A DNA stretch of 64,000 bases from Leucobacter aridicollis (GTDB lineage Bacteria > Actinomycetota > Actinomycetes > Actinomycetales > Microbacteriaceae). The notes under the pieces are model-generated. The model was not told the DNA's origin, did not search any database, and saw only the letters and a list, made by a program, of their open reading frames with translations. This document shows, one piece after another, positions 26,699-36,136 of this stretch (position 1 is the stretch's first letter; each line of letters starts with the position of its first letter). Made by a program: the position numbers and the translations under genes. The stretch spans positions 1,364,001 through 1,428,000 of the forward strand of contig NZ_CP075339.1 in assembly GCF_024399335.1 (NCBI RefSeq), in the 5' to 3' direction.

Positions 26699-28303
26699 GT
26701 GCCGCAAGATTCGCACTGTGTGCTGCTCGAATCGAACGAATTCGCCGCTGCGGTCGCTGAGAAGGTTTGCAATTCGCGCGAGCCATCCCTTATTTGGGCC
26801 TATGCGGGACAGGGGCGCGTCTCCATCGGCAATCATGTCTATCCGCTGCGCCAGGGCGACGCGATCTGGGTGCCGGCGGGCCTGGAGTACGATATTCGAA
26901 GTTCCCCGAACAGCGTGCTTATCCCAATCTTCCCGGCAGCCAGGCGGGCCCACTTTGCGCTCTCGACGCCAACGAGAACGCACTTCGCTGCTGAATGGAA
27001 CGACTGGCTTGTCTATCAGTTCGCACGGAGCATCGGGTACCTCCGTGGCGCGGCTGCCGCCCAGGGGCTTGCGGGTGTCGTCGTCGGTTCTCCCGGGTCA
27101 ACCCCAGGAGGCACACCGATGCCCGCGGCACCTGTGCCGCTGCCTCCGAGGCCGAACTCGCCCGAGGCGTCACGGGTCGCATTGCGTCTCATGCAGGATC
27201 CTGCCGATTCTGCTTCGATCGATGAACTCGCCTCGGGTGTGAGCGTCTCCGTACGAACGCTGCAGGCGCAGTTTTCGAGCGAAACCGGCTTCGCGATATC
27301 GGAGTGGCGAGCCCAAGTTCGTATCGCGGCAGCAGCGACGTATATCGATCTTGGCCACGACATTGGGTGGACTGCGCAGCAGGTCGGGTATGCCACTCCC
27401 GCAGGGTTTACCAAAGCATTTTTCAGGCAAACGGGGGTGACCCCGAGCGCTTTCGCACAGCGCAGAGGGCAGCGGGTCCGCCCTAGCGAGCCAGCGTCTG
27501 ATTTGGCCCCTCCTGGTGAGGCCGGCGAGACTGCTGCATCTCGTCGAGGCGTTCCTCCCGTCGTGCCTGCGAGCAAGACTTGGGACAGGGTGAGCGATTT
27601 CCATGTGCTCGTGTGGGTGTATCGAGGTTCAGCACGGGTGGAAATCGCAGGCGAACTGTTCAAGCTGCGCGAAGGCGAAGCCGCCTGGCTACCGGCTGGC
27701 CTCTCGAACAGTGTCAGCTTGCCCGCAGGGTCGATCCTGCTGCCCCTTGGATCACAGGAAGTGAATTACGGGGCGGACGCTCCGGATGTTCTGGTGCAGC
27801 GGTTCTCTGACGATGCTGGGCTGTTTCTCATGCACACAATGGTGGCCAACTACTCGCGCCTTCGCCCCACAATCCACGACCCGCATGCGATCACGCGGGC
27901 GTTTGCTCAGCAGAGCGCGGTCATGGGCGTCTCCGCGGGGGTGCGCGCTTCATCCAATGCCTCGCGCGTTCAGGCGCTCGCGGCCGAGCTGCATAGAACC
28001 CCCGCAGATCGAAGAAACCTGAGTGAGTGGGCCGGCCATTTCGAGATCGAACCCGCTCAGCTGGCGTCGGCGGTCTTGTCGATTACCGGAATGGAGTTCA
28101 GCCGGTGGCAGAGCCAGATCCGTATGACGATGGCCCGCCGCTACCTGGCAGAAGGGATGAGCGTGGCGCGGGTAGCGAGGACTCTCGGATACGCCCACGC
28201 CTCCGGCTTTGGACAGGTGTTTACGCGGAAGCACGGACTCTCCCCGCGCGCCTATCAACGCGAAGGGTGGCAGCAGACTGCTGAGCCATTGATTGTCCCC
28301 TGA
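26699..28303 (+). CDS. Double-length AraC-family regulator made of two fused copies
   Basis: A 534-residue protein with the order cupin, HTH, linker, cupin, HTH. Unit 1 (about 20-258) has the sensor stretch LRQGDAIWVPAGLEY and an AraC DNA-binding domain ending near TKAFFRQTGVTPSAFAQ. Unit 2 (about 290-525) repeats it: LREGEAAWLPAGLSN and GQVFTRKHGLSPRAYQ. The linker (258-290) is polar and Pro-rich. The GTG start has GAGGGGG upstream. It is divergent from the siderophore operon and is its likely regulator, perhaps sensing the ferric siderophore. Ordinary AraC proteins are about half this length. Confidence 0.9.
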   Translation: MPQDSHCVLLESNEFAAAVAEKVCNSREPSLIWAYAGQGRVSIGNHVYPLRQGDAIWVPAGLEYDIRSSPNSVLIPIFPAARRAHFALSTPTRTHFAAEWNDWLVYQFARSIGYLRGAAAAQGLAGVVVGSPGSTPGGTPMPAAPVPLPPRPNSPEASRVALRLMQDPADSASIDELASGVSVSVRTLQAQFSSETGFAISEWRAQVRIAAAATYIDLGHDIGWTAQQVGYATPAGFTKAFFRQTGVTPSAFAQRRGQRVRPSEPASDLAPPGEAGETAASRRGVPPVVPASKTWDRVSDFHVLVWVYRGSARVEIAGELFKLREGEAAWLPAGLSNSVSLPAGSILLPLGSQEVNYGADAPDVLVQRFSDDAGLFLMHTMVANYSRLRPTIHDPHAITRAFAQQSAVMGVSAGVRASSNASRVQALAAELHRTPADRRNLSEWAGHFEIEPAQLASAVLSITGMEFSRWQSQIRMTMARRYLAEGMSVARVARTLGYAHASGFGQVFTRKHGLSPRAYQREGWQQTAEPLIVP

Positions 28304-28879
28304 CTCCGCTTCGGCGGACCACGCCCCTCCGGTGTGAGTGTGACTGGGGCGAACTGCACGAGCCGCACGCGCCGCACGCGCCGAGGCTCCGGAATCCCCG
28401 CGACGATTTGCGTTCGGTGCGCGGATGGGGGACGGCGGCGCCATGGCGGGTCCTTCTACGGCATTGTCCGACGGCCGACGCTCAGGTTGGCGCATGCCGC
28501 AGAGTCGATGCGGCGAAGGGCGCTCGAAATGGCGTTGGTGATGGCAGCGCTTGCAATTGTGATTACCCTTGGCCTCGCGACGGAGGACACGCTTTCGTCA
28601 CTTGCAAAGCAGACGCACGAACGGATCGGCCCCGTGCACCTCATGCCAGAAAGGGGAGAGCCGGGCGTTGAGCCCTTCACAGATGTCATGCTGGACGCGG
28701 CTGTTGAGCCGTTCACCAGCGACGACGCGGAACGCGAAATACGAGTGCTCGTCGAGGCGGCACTGGCGGAGCCCAGCGGGCCCGCAACGACGAGCGAGCG
28801 GATGAGCGAGCCCTCCATCGAGTTCGACGCAGCTCACCCGCCGATCGTCGGGCAGAGCTGCGCCTGCGCCACCGCCCTC
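28304..28879. other. 576-bp gap without a recognisable gene
   Basis: This lies between the convergent AraC and oligopeptide ATPase genes. Frames on both strands stay open for 80 to 220 codons (for example minus strand 28598-28837, plus strand 28334-28999), and third-position G/C is high, but none gives a recognisable domain or a good ribosome-binding site. It could be a decayed gene. I see no clear terminator here. Confidence 0.4.
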
Positions 28880-30691
28880 CTACAGCGTCGGGATGTTCGC
28901 GAGCAGCTCCTTCGTGTAGGCGTGCGTCGGGTTGTTGAGCACCTCGTCGACCGGGCCGTCGTCCACTATCTCGCCACGGTTCAGCACGGCGACACGTGAC
29001 GCGATGTGGCGCGCCAGCGCGATGTTGTGGGTGACGAAGAGTACCGTGAGATCACGCTCCTCCTGCAGTGTGTGGAGCAGCGAGATGATGTTCGCCTGCA
29101 CGGAGACGTCGAGCGCCGACGTGATCTCGTCGCACACGAGCACCGACGGCATGTTGACGAGGGCCCGCGCGATCGCGGCGCGTTGCCGTTCGCCGCCCGA
29201 CAGGTCGCCTGGCCGCCGGTCGTAGAACTGCCGCCCGAGCTGCACGGCGTCGAGGGCGTCACGCACGCGTTCGCGGCGCTCTTCCGCGCTGTACTCGCTC
29301 GCCATCTCGAGCGGCACGAGGAGTGACTGCCCGAGTGTGCGGCGCGGGTTCAGTGACGAGAACGGTGACTGGAAGATGTATTGAATCTCGCGCCGCTGGA
29401 GCTCAGTGCGACCCCGTGTGGACTTCGCGAGCTCTTCGCCCTGGTAACGGATAGAGCCCTCGTAGCCGCTGAGCAGGCCTGCGATGGAACGGGCGAGGGT
29501 CGTCTTGCCTGATCCTGACTGGCCGAGGAGGAGGGTGCTCTCGCCCGCCGCGAAATCGAGGTCGATCCCCCGAAGCACCTGGTTCTTGCCGTAGGAGACG
29601 TGCAGGTCGCGGATCGAGATCCGCGCTTCCGCCGAGACTGGAGCGGCTGGGCTCCCGGCGCTGCTCACACGCGACACGCCTTCGGGCCCGCGGCCTGATC
29701 GGGACACGACCTTGTCTGGGGCAGTGTGCTTGAGGATGTCGAGCTCGCCGGTGAGGAACTCTGCGGTGCGCGCGTCCATCTTCGAGAGCTTTCCGAGCTG
29801 GTTCTTGCCCGCGAGGTCTGGCACGGCCCTGAGAAGCCGGCGGGTGTAGTCGTGCTGCGGTCGCACGAGCACCTGACCGGTGTCGCCGACCTCCACGATC
29901 TCGCCGCGAAGCATCACCGCGACGCGATCCGCGATCTCCGACACGACGGCGAGGTCGTGGGTGATGTACAGCCCGGCGACGCGGTTCTTCACGGTCATGT
30001 CTCGAATAGTGTCGAGCACCTGCTCTTGCGTGGTGACGTCGAGGCCTGTCGTCGGCTCATCGAGCACGATAACGTCTGGGTACATTGCGAACGCCATCGC
30101 GATCCCGATGCGCTGCTGTTGCCCGCCGGACAGCTGGTGCGGCCAGCGGCGCTGGTACTCGTCGCTGTCGGGGAGTCCGACCTCCCGCAGCACCGAGCGC
30201 ACCCGGTCCGTGCGGTCGGCCTCGGACGCGCCGAAGCCGTGAATGTCGAGCACCTCGCGAATCTGGGCGCCAACCCGCATGCTCGGGTTCAGCGAGAGCG
30301 CCGGATCCTGAGGCACGTAGCTGACGCGAGCGCCGCGGAGCTGTCGCCTCGCGGACTCGCCCAGCGTGAGCATCTCGGCGGGGTCGGGGCTGTCGGATGG
30401 ATACAGCGTGACCGTTCCGCCGGTGTGCGCGAGGCCCTCGCGGATGTGGCCGAGCACCGCGAGGCCGACTGTCGTCTTACCCGATCCCGACTCGCCGACG
30501 AGCGCGAGGATCTCCGCCGCCCGCAGGTCGAGGTTCACGTCGGACACCACGGCGAGGCCGGTGGCAGCCGCGGAAATCGTGAGGTCGTCTACCTCGAGGA
30601 TCGGTTCGTCGGCCGACATGCGCAGCTGCCAGGCGGTGCCGTTCTTCTGCGCGTCAGTCTCGATGGGCGCGACGGGGGACTGCTGAGTCAT
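28880..30691 (-). CDS. Oligopeptide ABC importer, fused double ATP-binding protein (DppD-DppF type)
   Basis: A 603-residue ATPase carrying both nucleotide-binding domains that are separate proteins in E. coli Dpp/Opp. NBD1: Walker A GESGSGKTTVG, signature LSGGQQQRIGIAMAFA, Walker B VIVLDEPTTGLD. NBD2: GQSGSGKTTLARS, LSGGERQRAAIARAL, VLVCDEITSALD. The C-terminal extension after NBD1 includes PQHDYTRRLLRAVPDL, typical of peptide importers. The ATG overlaps the permease stop by one base. It is the last gene of the peptide operon. Confidence 0.95.
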   Translation of the reverse strand: MTQQSPVAPIETDAQKNGTAWQLRMSADEPILEVDDLTISAAATGLAVVSDVNLDLRAAEILALVGESGSGKTTVGLAVLGHIREGLAHTGGTVTLYPSDSPDPAEMLTLGESARRQLRGARVSYVPQDPALSLNPSMRVGAQIREVLDIHGFGASEADRTDRVRSVLREVGLPDSDEYQRRWPHQLSGGQQQRIGIAMAFAMYPDVIVLDEPTTGLDVTTQEQVLDTIRDMTVKNRVAGLYITHDLAVVSEIADRVAVMLRGEIVEVGDTGQVLVRPQHDYTRRLLRAVPDLAGKNQLGKLSKMDARTAEFLTGELDILKHTAPDKVVSRSGRGPEGVSRVSSAGSPAAPVSAEARISIRDLHVSYGKNQVLRGIDLDFAAGESTLLLGQSGSGKTTLARSIAGLLSGYEGSIRYQGEELAKSTRGRTELQRREIQYIFQSPFSSLNPRRTLGQSLLVPLEMASEYSAEERRERVRDALDAVQLGRQFYDRRPGDLSGGERQRAAIARALVNMPSVLVCDEITSALDVSVQANIISLLHTLQEERDLTVLFVTHNIALARHIASRVAVLNRGEIVDDGPVDEVLNNPTHAYTKELLANIPTL

Positions 30692-31620
30692 TACTTCTCA
30701 CCTGCGTTCGTGTTGGCGGATGCGCGAGCGATCGAGTCCGCAATGAGGTTGGTGCCGACGGTCAGGATCGCGATCGCGACGACCGGGAGCAGCACGCCCG
30801 CGGGCTGCAGCGAGAGGGCGATGCGGTTCTCGTTGATCATCAGACCCCAGTCAGCCGCAGGCGGCTGCACTCCGAGCCCGAGGAACGAGAGCGACGCGAT
30901 TGCACCGATCGAATACGTCAGCCGCAGCCCGGCCTCGACGGCGAGCGGGCCGGTGATGTTCGGGAGAATCTCGCGGGTAAGGATCCGGCTGCGTGGCACC
31001 GCGTACATCTCAGCGGCGCGGATGTAGTCCTCGTTGATAACGTTCAGCGCGGCAGACCGCGCGACCCGGGCGATGCGCGGCGCGTGCGTGATCCCGATCA
31101 CGGTGACGAGCACCCACCCCTGCGGGCCGAGCACGGTCACTGCGAGGAGCGCGAACAGCAGCTGCGGCACGGCGAGGAGCACGTCGTTCGCGCGCATGAT
31201 GAGCGAGTCGAGCCACCCGCCGGTGTAGGCCGCAGCCATCCCGAGGGCGACGCCGATGACGAGGCCGACGAGCGTCGCGAGCGCCGAGTAGATGAGCAGG
31301 CTGAGCCCGCCCGCGAGGAACCTGGACCAGACATCGCGGCCGAGGTTGTCGGTGCCGAACAGGCCGTCGGGCTGGAACGGGCGACTCGCGAACTCGGTGG
31401 CGGTGTACCCGGTCGCCCACGGCAGGAGCAGCGGGCCGAGGAACGCGAGCAGCACGATGATCGCGGTGAGGATCACTCCGATCTTTGCCTGCCGCTGCCG
31501 CCAGAAGCGGTGCATGAACGACACGTTCGCGCCGGTGTTCGCGGACTTGCTGTGGGCGAGATCCTGCGCGGACAAGGTGTTCGTCGCGTTCAGCCCCGAG
31601 GCGTCTTGTGGGTTCGACAT
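30691..31620 (-). CDS. Oligopeptide ABC importer permease (DppC type)
   Basis: A 309-residue permease with an N-terminal helix after a polar leader of about 40 residues, then GTDNLGRDVWSRFLAGG, the mark of DppC/OppC proteins, and the coupling loop EDYIRAAEMYAVPRSRILTR. Five to six membrane segments are visible. It starts one base after the DppB-type gene ends and pairs with it. Confidence 0.94.
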   Translation of the reverse strand: MSNPQDASGLNATNTLSAQDLAHSKSANTGANVSFMHRFWRQRQAKIGVILTAIIVLLAFLGPLLLPWATGYTATEFASRPFQPDGLFGTDNLGRDVWSRFLAGGLSLLIYSALATLVGLVIGVALGMAAAYTGGWLDSLIMRANDVLLAVPQLLFALLAVTVLGPQGWVLVTVIGITHAPRIARVARSAALNVINEDYIRAAEMYAVPRSRILTREILPNITGPLAVEAGLRLTYSIGAIASLSFLGLGVQPPAADWGLMINENRIALSLQPAGVLLPVVAIAILTVGTNLIADSIARASANTNAGEK

Positions 31621-31621
31621 G

Positions 31622-32581
31622 TTAGTTCCCTCCTCGAGTGTGGAGTTTCGGGTTCGCGAGGATCCCGACGATGTCGGCGAGGAGATTCACGACGACGTAG
31701 ATCGCGGCGACGATCATGGTGATCGCGACGACGACCATCACGTCGCGGTAGTTCACTGCCTCGATGAGCGCCTGGCCGAGCCCCGGGTACCTGAACAGGA
31801 ACTCGACGACGACCACGCCGCCGGCCATCCACGCGAGTTGGATCGCGATGACCTGCGCGACGGGTCCGATGGCGTGGGGGAGTGCATGGCGCATGATGAC
31901 GCGGCGCTCGGGCACACCCTTCAGGCGTGCCATCTCGACGTAGCCTGAGTCGAGCACCTCGAGCATCGTCGCGCGCATCATGCGCACGATGTACGGGGTG
32001 ACGACGAGCACGAGCACGAGCACGGGCAGGATGAGCTGGGTGGGGAAGTCCCACACCTGCGTGCCCGGGGGCTGCATCGTGACGGCGGGCAGGATCGGGA
32101 AGACCGTCGTCGCGAAGAGCGCGACGAGGGCGATGCCGACGACGAACTCGGGCAGGGCCGCGAGCACGAGGGCGATGCCGGTGATCGCCGTGTCGGTCGT
32201 GCGCCCGCGGCGGAGCGCAGACCAGATGCCAACGAGGATGCCGACAGGGATCGAGATGATCGCTGCGGCAATCATGAGAAACAGAGACGCGCCCACCCGT
32301 TCGCCGATGAGTGCGGCGACGGGCTGCGAGGTCGCCGCCGAGATTCCGAAGTCGCCAACGAACAGGCCCCCGAGCCAGAGCAGGTAGCGCTTCCAAGCGG
32401 GCTCGTTGAGGTTCATCTGCTCGTGGACCGCCGCGATCCGCTCTGGGGTGGCCTGTTGGCCGAGGATCGCCTGGGCTGGGTCTCCGGGAAGGAGGAGCGT
32501 GATGAAGAAGATCACCATCGAGACGACGATGAGGATCGCGACGCTGATTGCGAGACGTCGCGCGATGAGCCGCAGAATCAT
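31622..32581 (-). CDS. Oligopeptide ABC importer permease (DppB type)
   Basis: A 319-residue permease from the ATG at 32581. It has the DppB opening (RLIARRLAISVAILIVVSMV), LLPGDPAQAILGQQATPE, GDFGIS, and the coupling loop SGYVEMARLKGVPERRVIMR. The start overlaps the binding-protein stop by 4 bp. A longer frame upstream is only overlap with the binding-protein gene. Confidence 0.94.
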   Translation of the reverse strand: MILRLIARRLAISVAILIVVSMVIFFITLLLPGDPAQAILGQQATPERIAAVHEQMNLNEPAWKRYLLWLGGLFVGDFGISAATSQPVAALIGERVGASLFLMIAAAIISIPVGILVGIWSALRRGRTTDTAITGIALVLAALPEFVVGIALVALFATTVFPILPAVTMQPPGTQVWDFPTQLILPVLVLVLVVTPYIVRMMRATMLEVLDSGYVEMARLKGVPERRVIMRHALPHAIGPVAQVIAIQLAWMAGGVVVVEFLFRYPGLGQALIEAVNYRDVMVVVAITMIVAAIYVVVNLLADIVGILANPKLHTRGGN

Positions 32582-34167
32582 GAGACTTCTCCTATCCAGA
32601 CGCGCTGCAGTTGGAAGCCAGACAGCGGAATCCCTGTGGCGTTCGGCTCGAGCCCTCCGACGTACGATTGGTACGCGTCGAGTTGATTGGCGAAGCCCCA
32701 AATGATGAGGCCGCCACGCTCGTACATGGTTGCCTGCGCCGCCTCGATCAGCTCGCTCCGAGCGGCCTCGTCAGTCTCGCCGCGCGCCTGCACGACGAGG
32801 TCAACGAACTCGGCATCTGTCCAGTGGGTTTCGTTGAACGGTGAATCGGGCATCGCGCCCGAGTTCGCCTGTGGGAGGAAGTTTCGCGTGTACCAGAAGC
32901 TCTGCGAGAAGGGGTACTCAAGATAGTCGCCCCAGTACGTCGTGAGGTCCATCCGGTTGATCTTCACGGTGATCCCGGCCTCCGCCGCCTGCTCGGCGAA
33001 CACCTGTGCGGCTTCGACGGTACCCGCCTGAATGGGGGCCGTCGCGAGCTCGACAATGAGGCCGTCAGGGTAGCCGGCCTCGGCAAGGAGGCGTTTCGCT
33101 TCCTCGATGTTTTGCGTGCGTTGCGGGAAGTTTGGGTAGGCGGGGTCGAAGCTTGCGAACATGTCGTTGCCGATGGTGCCGTACCCCGAGAGCACTTGCT
33201 CGACCATCTGCTCGCGGTCCACGACGAGGCGGAACGCCTGCCTGACGCGCTCGTCGTCGAACGGCGCGACGTCAGTGCGCATCGTGAACGGGAGCCACAT
33301 TCCGGTCTCGGAGTTGAGGATCTGCATGCGCGCGTCAGAGTCGATTACCTCGGCGAGCGCCGCCGGAATTTGGGCGACGGCGTCAACCTGACTCGAGAGC
33401 AGCGCATTGATGAGCGCGTCGGTGTCGTTGAAATTGAGAAGCTCAATCGCGTCGAGGAAGGGCACGTCGTCGCCCCAGTAGAAGGGGTTTCGTTCGAGAA
33501 CCGTCGACTGGCCAGGCGTGAAGCTCTGCAGCCTGAACGGGCCGGTTCCGACCGGCGCAGTCGGGTCGAAGTCTTCTGGCACGATCGTCATGGTGTACTG
33601 CCCGAGGCTGTCGTCGAGTGCCGAGTCAGGCTGGCTGAGTCTGAACTCCACAGTGAAGTCGTCGATGGCGACGACCTCCGTCAGGTGCCCGAGTCCGGCC
33701 GCGCCGTTCTTCGGATCGTCGGGATCGACGATCCGCTCGATGCTTGCGACGACGTCGCGCGAGGTCATCGGGGTTCCGTCTGAGAACTTCACGTCGGTGC
33801 GCAGGTGAGCCGTCCAGACTGTCGCGTCGGTGTTCGGGTCGACCGAGGTGGCAAGCATCGGCTTGAGCGCGAAGTCGTCGTCGCGGTAGAGCAGCGCGTT
33901 GTACATATTGACGGCTCGTGCGGTGTCTCCGAGGTTCGTGGCGATCGCGCCGTCGAGGGTGTCTGCCGCGCCTCCGCCGACGAAACCGACACGGAGCGTG
34001 CCGCCGTCGACTGGGGTGCCCGGGCCGACGCTTTCCGCGCCTGGAATCGCTTGGCCGCTGCAGGCCGCCAACAGGCTGGCGAGTCCGAGCGCGAGCGCGG
34101 CTCCCAGAACTCGGCGTCGCATGTGGCGACGCCGAGGGTGTGGCACTCCGGGGGTGCTGTTCACCAT
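32578..34167 (-). CDS. Oligopeptide-binding lipoprotein (SBP family 5)
   Basis: A 529-residue extracellular solute-binding protein. The signal peptide ends in lipobox LLAAC. Family 5 landmarks are GGTLRVGFVGGGA, VWTAHLRTDVKFSDGTPMT, GTGPFRLQSFTPGQSTVLER and RVRQAFRLVVDREQM. AGGAAG lies upstream of the ATG at 34167. It captures peptides, nickel chelates or other ligands of this broad family for the permeases that follow. The alpha/beta hydrolase gene 117 bp upstream may process the imported compound. Confidence 0.94.
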   Translation of the reverse strand: MVNSTPGVPHPRRRHMRRRVLGAALALGLASLLAACSGQAIPGAESVGPGTPVDGGTLRVGFVGGGAADTLDGAIATNLGDTARAVNMYNALLYRDDDFALKPMLATSVDPNTDATVWTAHLRTDVKFSDGTPMTSRDVVASIERIVDPDDPKNGAAGLGHLTEVVAIDDFTVEFRLSQPDSALDDSLGQYTMTIVPEDFDPTAPVGTGPFRLQSFTPGQSTVLERNPFYWGDDVPFLDAIELLNFNDTDALINALLSSQVDAVAQIPAALAEVIDSDARMQILNSETGMWLPFTMRTDVAPFDDERVRQAFRLVVDREQMVEQVLSGYGTIGNDMFASFDPAYPNFPQRTQNIEEAKRLLAEAGYPDGLIVELATAPIQAGTVEAAQVFAEQAAEAGITVKINRMDLTTYWGDYLEYPFSQSFWYTRNFLPQANSGAMPDSPFNETHWTDAEFVDLVVQARGETDEAARSELIEAAQATMYERGGLIIWGFANQLDAYQSYVGGLEPNATGIPLSGFQLQRVWIGEVS

Positions 34168-34284
34168 TGAATCGCTTCCTTTCGCATGTTCCGGCCACGC
34201 ATACGTCGGGTCGGAGGTGTCACGCTGAGGGTGCGAGGCTCAGCGCATGGGGGTGAGATGTCTGTCGTTGGGATCTCCTCGAGG

Positions 34285-35415
34285 TCAGCGATCGGGTGAA
34301 GCGCTGGGTGAAGTGCTGCGTGCAGCTGGACACCTGTGCGCGAGACGGGTCTTCGCGAACGCGGCCCCGTCGCGCATGGCGGCCGTTGCGGCATCGAGCA
34401 TGCGGCCGAAGTGAAGAAACGAGTGCAGCACACCCGGCGTGATTGCCCAGTGGACGTCGTGTCCGGCGGCCGCGAGCCGGCGCCCGAGAGCCTCCGTGTC
34501 GTCTCTGAGTGGGTCGAGCTCCGCGCCCAAAACGAACGTCGGCGGCAATGACGCTTCCAGGTCAGCGCTGAGGGGTGTCGCATACGGGCTCTCTCGATCA
34601 GCGGGACCCGTGAGGTAGGTGCTGTGGATGAGGGCGAGATCGTCGGACGACATGCCGTCCCAAAACCCGCCAAAGCTCTTGCGGGAGGGAGAGTCTTCGA
34701 GACCGTATCCGCCGTAGTAGAGCAGCATCGCCTTCAGCGAGGCGGTGACTCGGTCGGGATCGGCTGCGGCCTCAGGGACGCGTGAGGGCTCGTCGCGTAG
34801 GAGGAGCGCTGTTCCGAGTGCCAGCATGGCGCCCGCCGAGTCGCCGGCGACGGCGAGGTGTTCTCCGTCGATACCGTAGCGATCTCCGCTAAGTGCGAGG
34901 TGCGCGACGACGCCCGCGCACTCGAGCAGGGCCTGCGGGAAACGGGCTTCCGGGGAGAGCGAGTAGTCGACCGCGACGACTGCCGCGCCCGATTCGGCTG
35001 CCAACACGCGTGCGATCCGGTCATGCGAGTCGAGGTTTCCCAGCCTGAACCCGCCGCCGTGCAGATAGACAATGGCGGGGAGTGCGGGGGAGTCCGTCGG
35101 GCGGTGCAAGCGCGCCCGAACCCGTGCCCCCGCGACGTCAAAGGTGTGCTCCTGGGTCTCGTGCATTGCCGGCCCGCCAGCGTTCCAGAACTCACGCTCT
35201 GCAAGGTACTCGGAGCGGGCGGCCGCGAGGTCTTCGGCGGGGTCCCGCGGCCCGACCGGCCCGTGAATCCCGTCTGCCGCGCCGTACTCGTCGTTCAGAG
35301 CGGCCGCTACGTTGCGCTGTTGCGCGAGGCGGTCGAGCTGGTGGGTTACCACGCGACGCATCTGCGGGGTGAGTGCCGACCGAACATGGGCTGGAATATC
35401 AGCGAATGATTGCAT
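34285..35415 (-). CDS. Alpha/beta hydrolase, hormone-sensitive-lipase (HSL) type
   Basis: A 376-residue esterase of the HSL group. The oxyanion motif is YLHGGGFRLGNLDSHD, the nucleophile elbow is GDSAGAM, the acid is likely in LGAELDPLRDD, and the His in GVLHSFLHFG. No signal peptide is visible, so it is cytoplasmic. The ATG at 35415 has GGAGGGG upstream; the open frame before it is not conserved. It precedes the oligopeptide importer on the same strand and probably belongs to the same unit. The natural ester or amide is unknown. Confidence 0.9.
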   Translation of the reverse strand: MQSFADIPAHVRSALTPQMRRVVTHQLDRLAQQRNVAAALNDEYGAADGIHGPVGPRDPAEDLAAARSEYLAEREFWNAGGPAMHETQEHTFDVAGARVRARLHRPTDSPALPAIVYLHGGGFRLGNLDSHDRIARVLAAESGAAVVAVDYSLSPEARFPQALLECAGVVAHLALSGDRYGIDGEHLAVAGDSAGAMLALGTALLLRDEPSRVPEAAADPDRVTASLKAMLLYYGGYGLEDSPSRKSFGGFWDGMSSDDLALIHSTYLTGPADRESPYATPLSADLEASLPPTFVLGAELDPLRDDTEALGRRLAAAGHDVHWAITPGVLHSFLHFGRMLDAATAAMRDGAAFAKTRLAHRCPAARSTSPSASPDR

Positions 35416-36136
35416 GCCCACCCCTCCGACATGGTTGTGCAGGGCGCTCGGGCTCGGAGCCACGCGTAAGTGCGGTGAATCCGCGCGCTCGAGAGCCGGA
35501 ACGCGACACGGCACATTCACGCCGCTCGCATGCGGTTTCAAGTGAACTTGGACGAGGGATCGCTCGCGCGAACTCATCGCCCTCACGCCACGGACCGGCG
35601 CGCGACGCCCCCGGCAGCGAGATACTTGCTGCGTGGGGCGCCTGTGCGGTTCATGGCGGAGTCTGGCCCGGGGGCAAGCCGCGATTCAGAAACTGGCCGC
35701 CCTCGATGCTCGCTGCGGCCCTCACGGGCTCCCGCCCAGACATGAACGCCCACAGCCCGGGCGCGGCAGATCCTGCCGAGAGGCCTGGCTCGCGCGATAG
35801 GCAGGCAGCGACGGTGACGGGTGTGGCCTGGGGCCTCCCGTGGACGTGCTGCTTCGCGTGTGCCATGCACCGACCATAGGTGAGGCCTCGTGAAGCCCGC
35901 AAGTGGTGAGTTTCCACTGAAAACTTGCTGACTTCTTCGCGACGAATGTGAGATAAATGCTCCACTTGCCTGTTGTGGGCTGAGTGTCGGCAGTGTGCTT
36001 GGCGAGGCGTATTGGGCGATTTGAGTGCCAAGATGGCACTGGTGAAGTTACTCAAATGTGATTTGGGACTCCCGGTCGGGGTGGTTTTGCTCGAGTCGCG
36101 TCGATGCTGCGTCTCGCGAGGTGATGAAATAGCGGT
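35416..36136. other. 720-bp gap between the hydrolase and MarR genes
   Basis: No convincing gene. The best candidate is a 71-residue frame on the minus strand (35651-35866, starting MAHAKQHVHG) with a poor ribosome-binding site and no recognisable family. Long frames on either strand here lack conservation. The right end holds the inverted repeats described upstream of the MarR gene. Confidence 0.4.
36020..36056. promoter_or_regulatory. Nested inverted repeats upstream of the MarR gene
   Basis: AGTGCCA AGA TGGCACT (36024-36040) is a perfect 7-bp palindrome, overlapping a wider TTTGAGT/ACTCAAA pair (36020-36026 and 36050-36056). They lie about 80-115 bp before the MarR start, a plausible autoregulatory site. 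Confidence 0.45.

Noticed and set aside
28334..28999. 221-codon plus-strand frame
   Set aside because: Its second half is antisense to the oligopeptide ATPase end, and no motif or ribosome-binding site supports it.
29726..31027. 433-codon open frame on the plus strand
   Set aside because: Antisense to the oligopeptide ATPase and permease genes, which have perfect ABC motifs.
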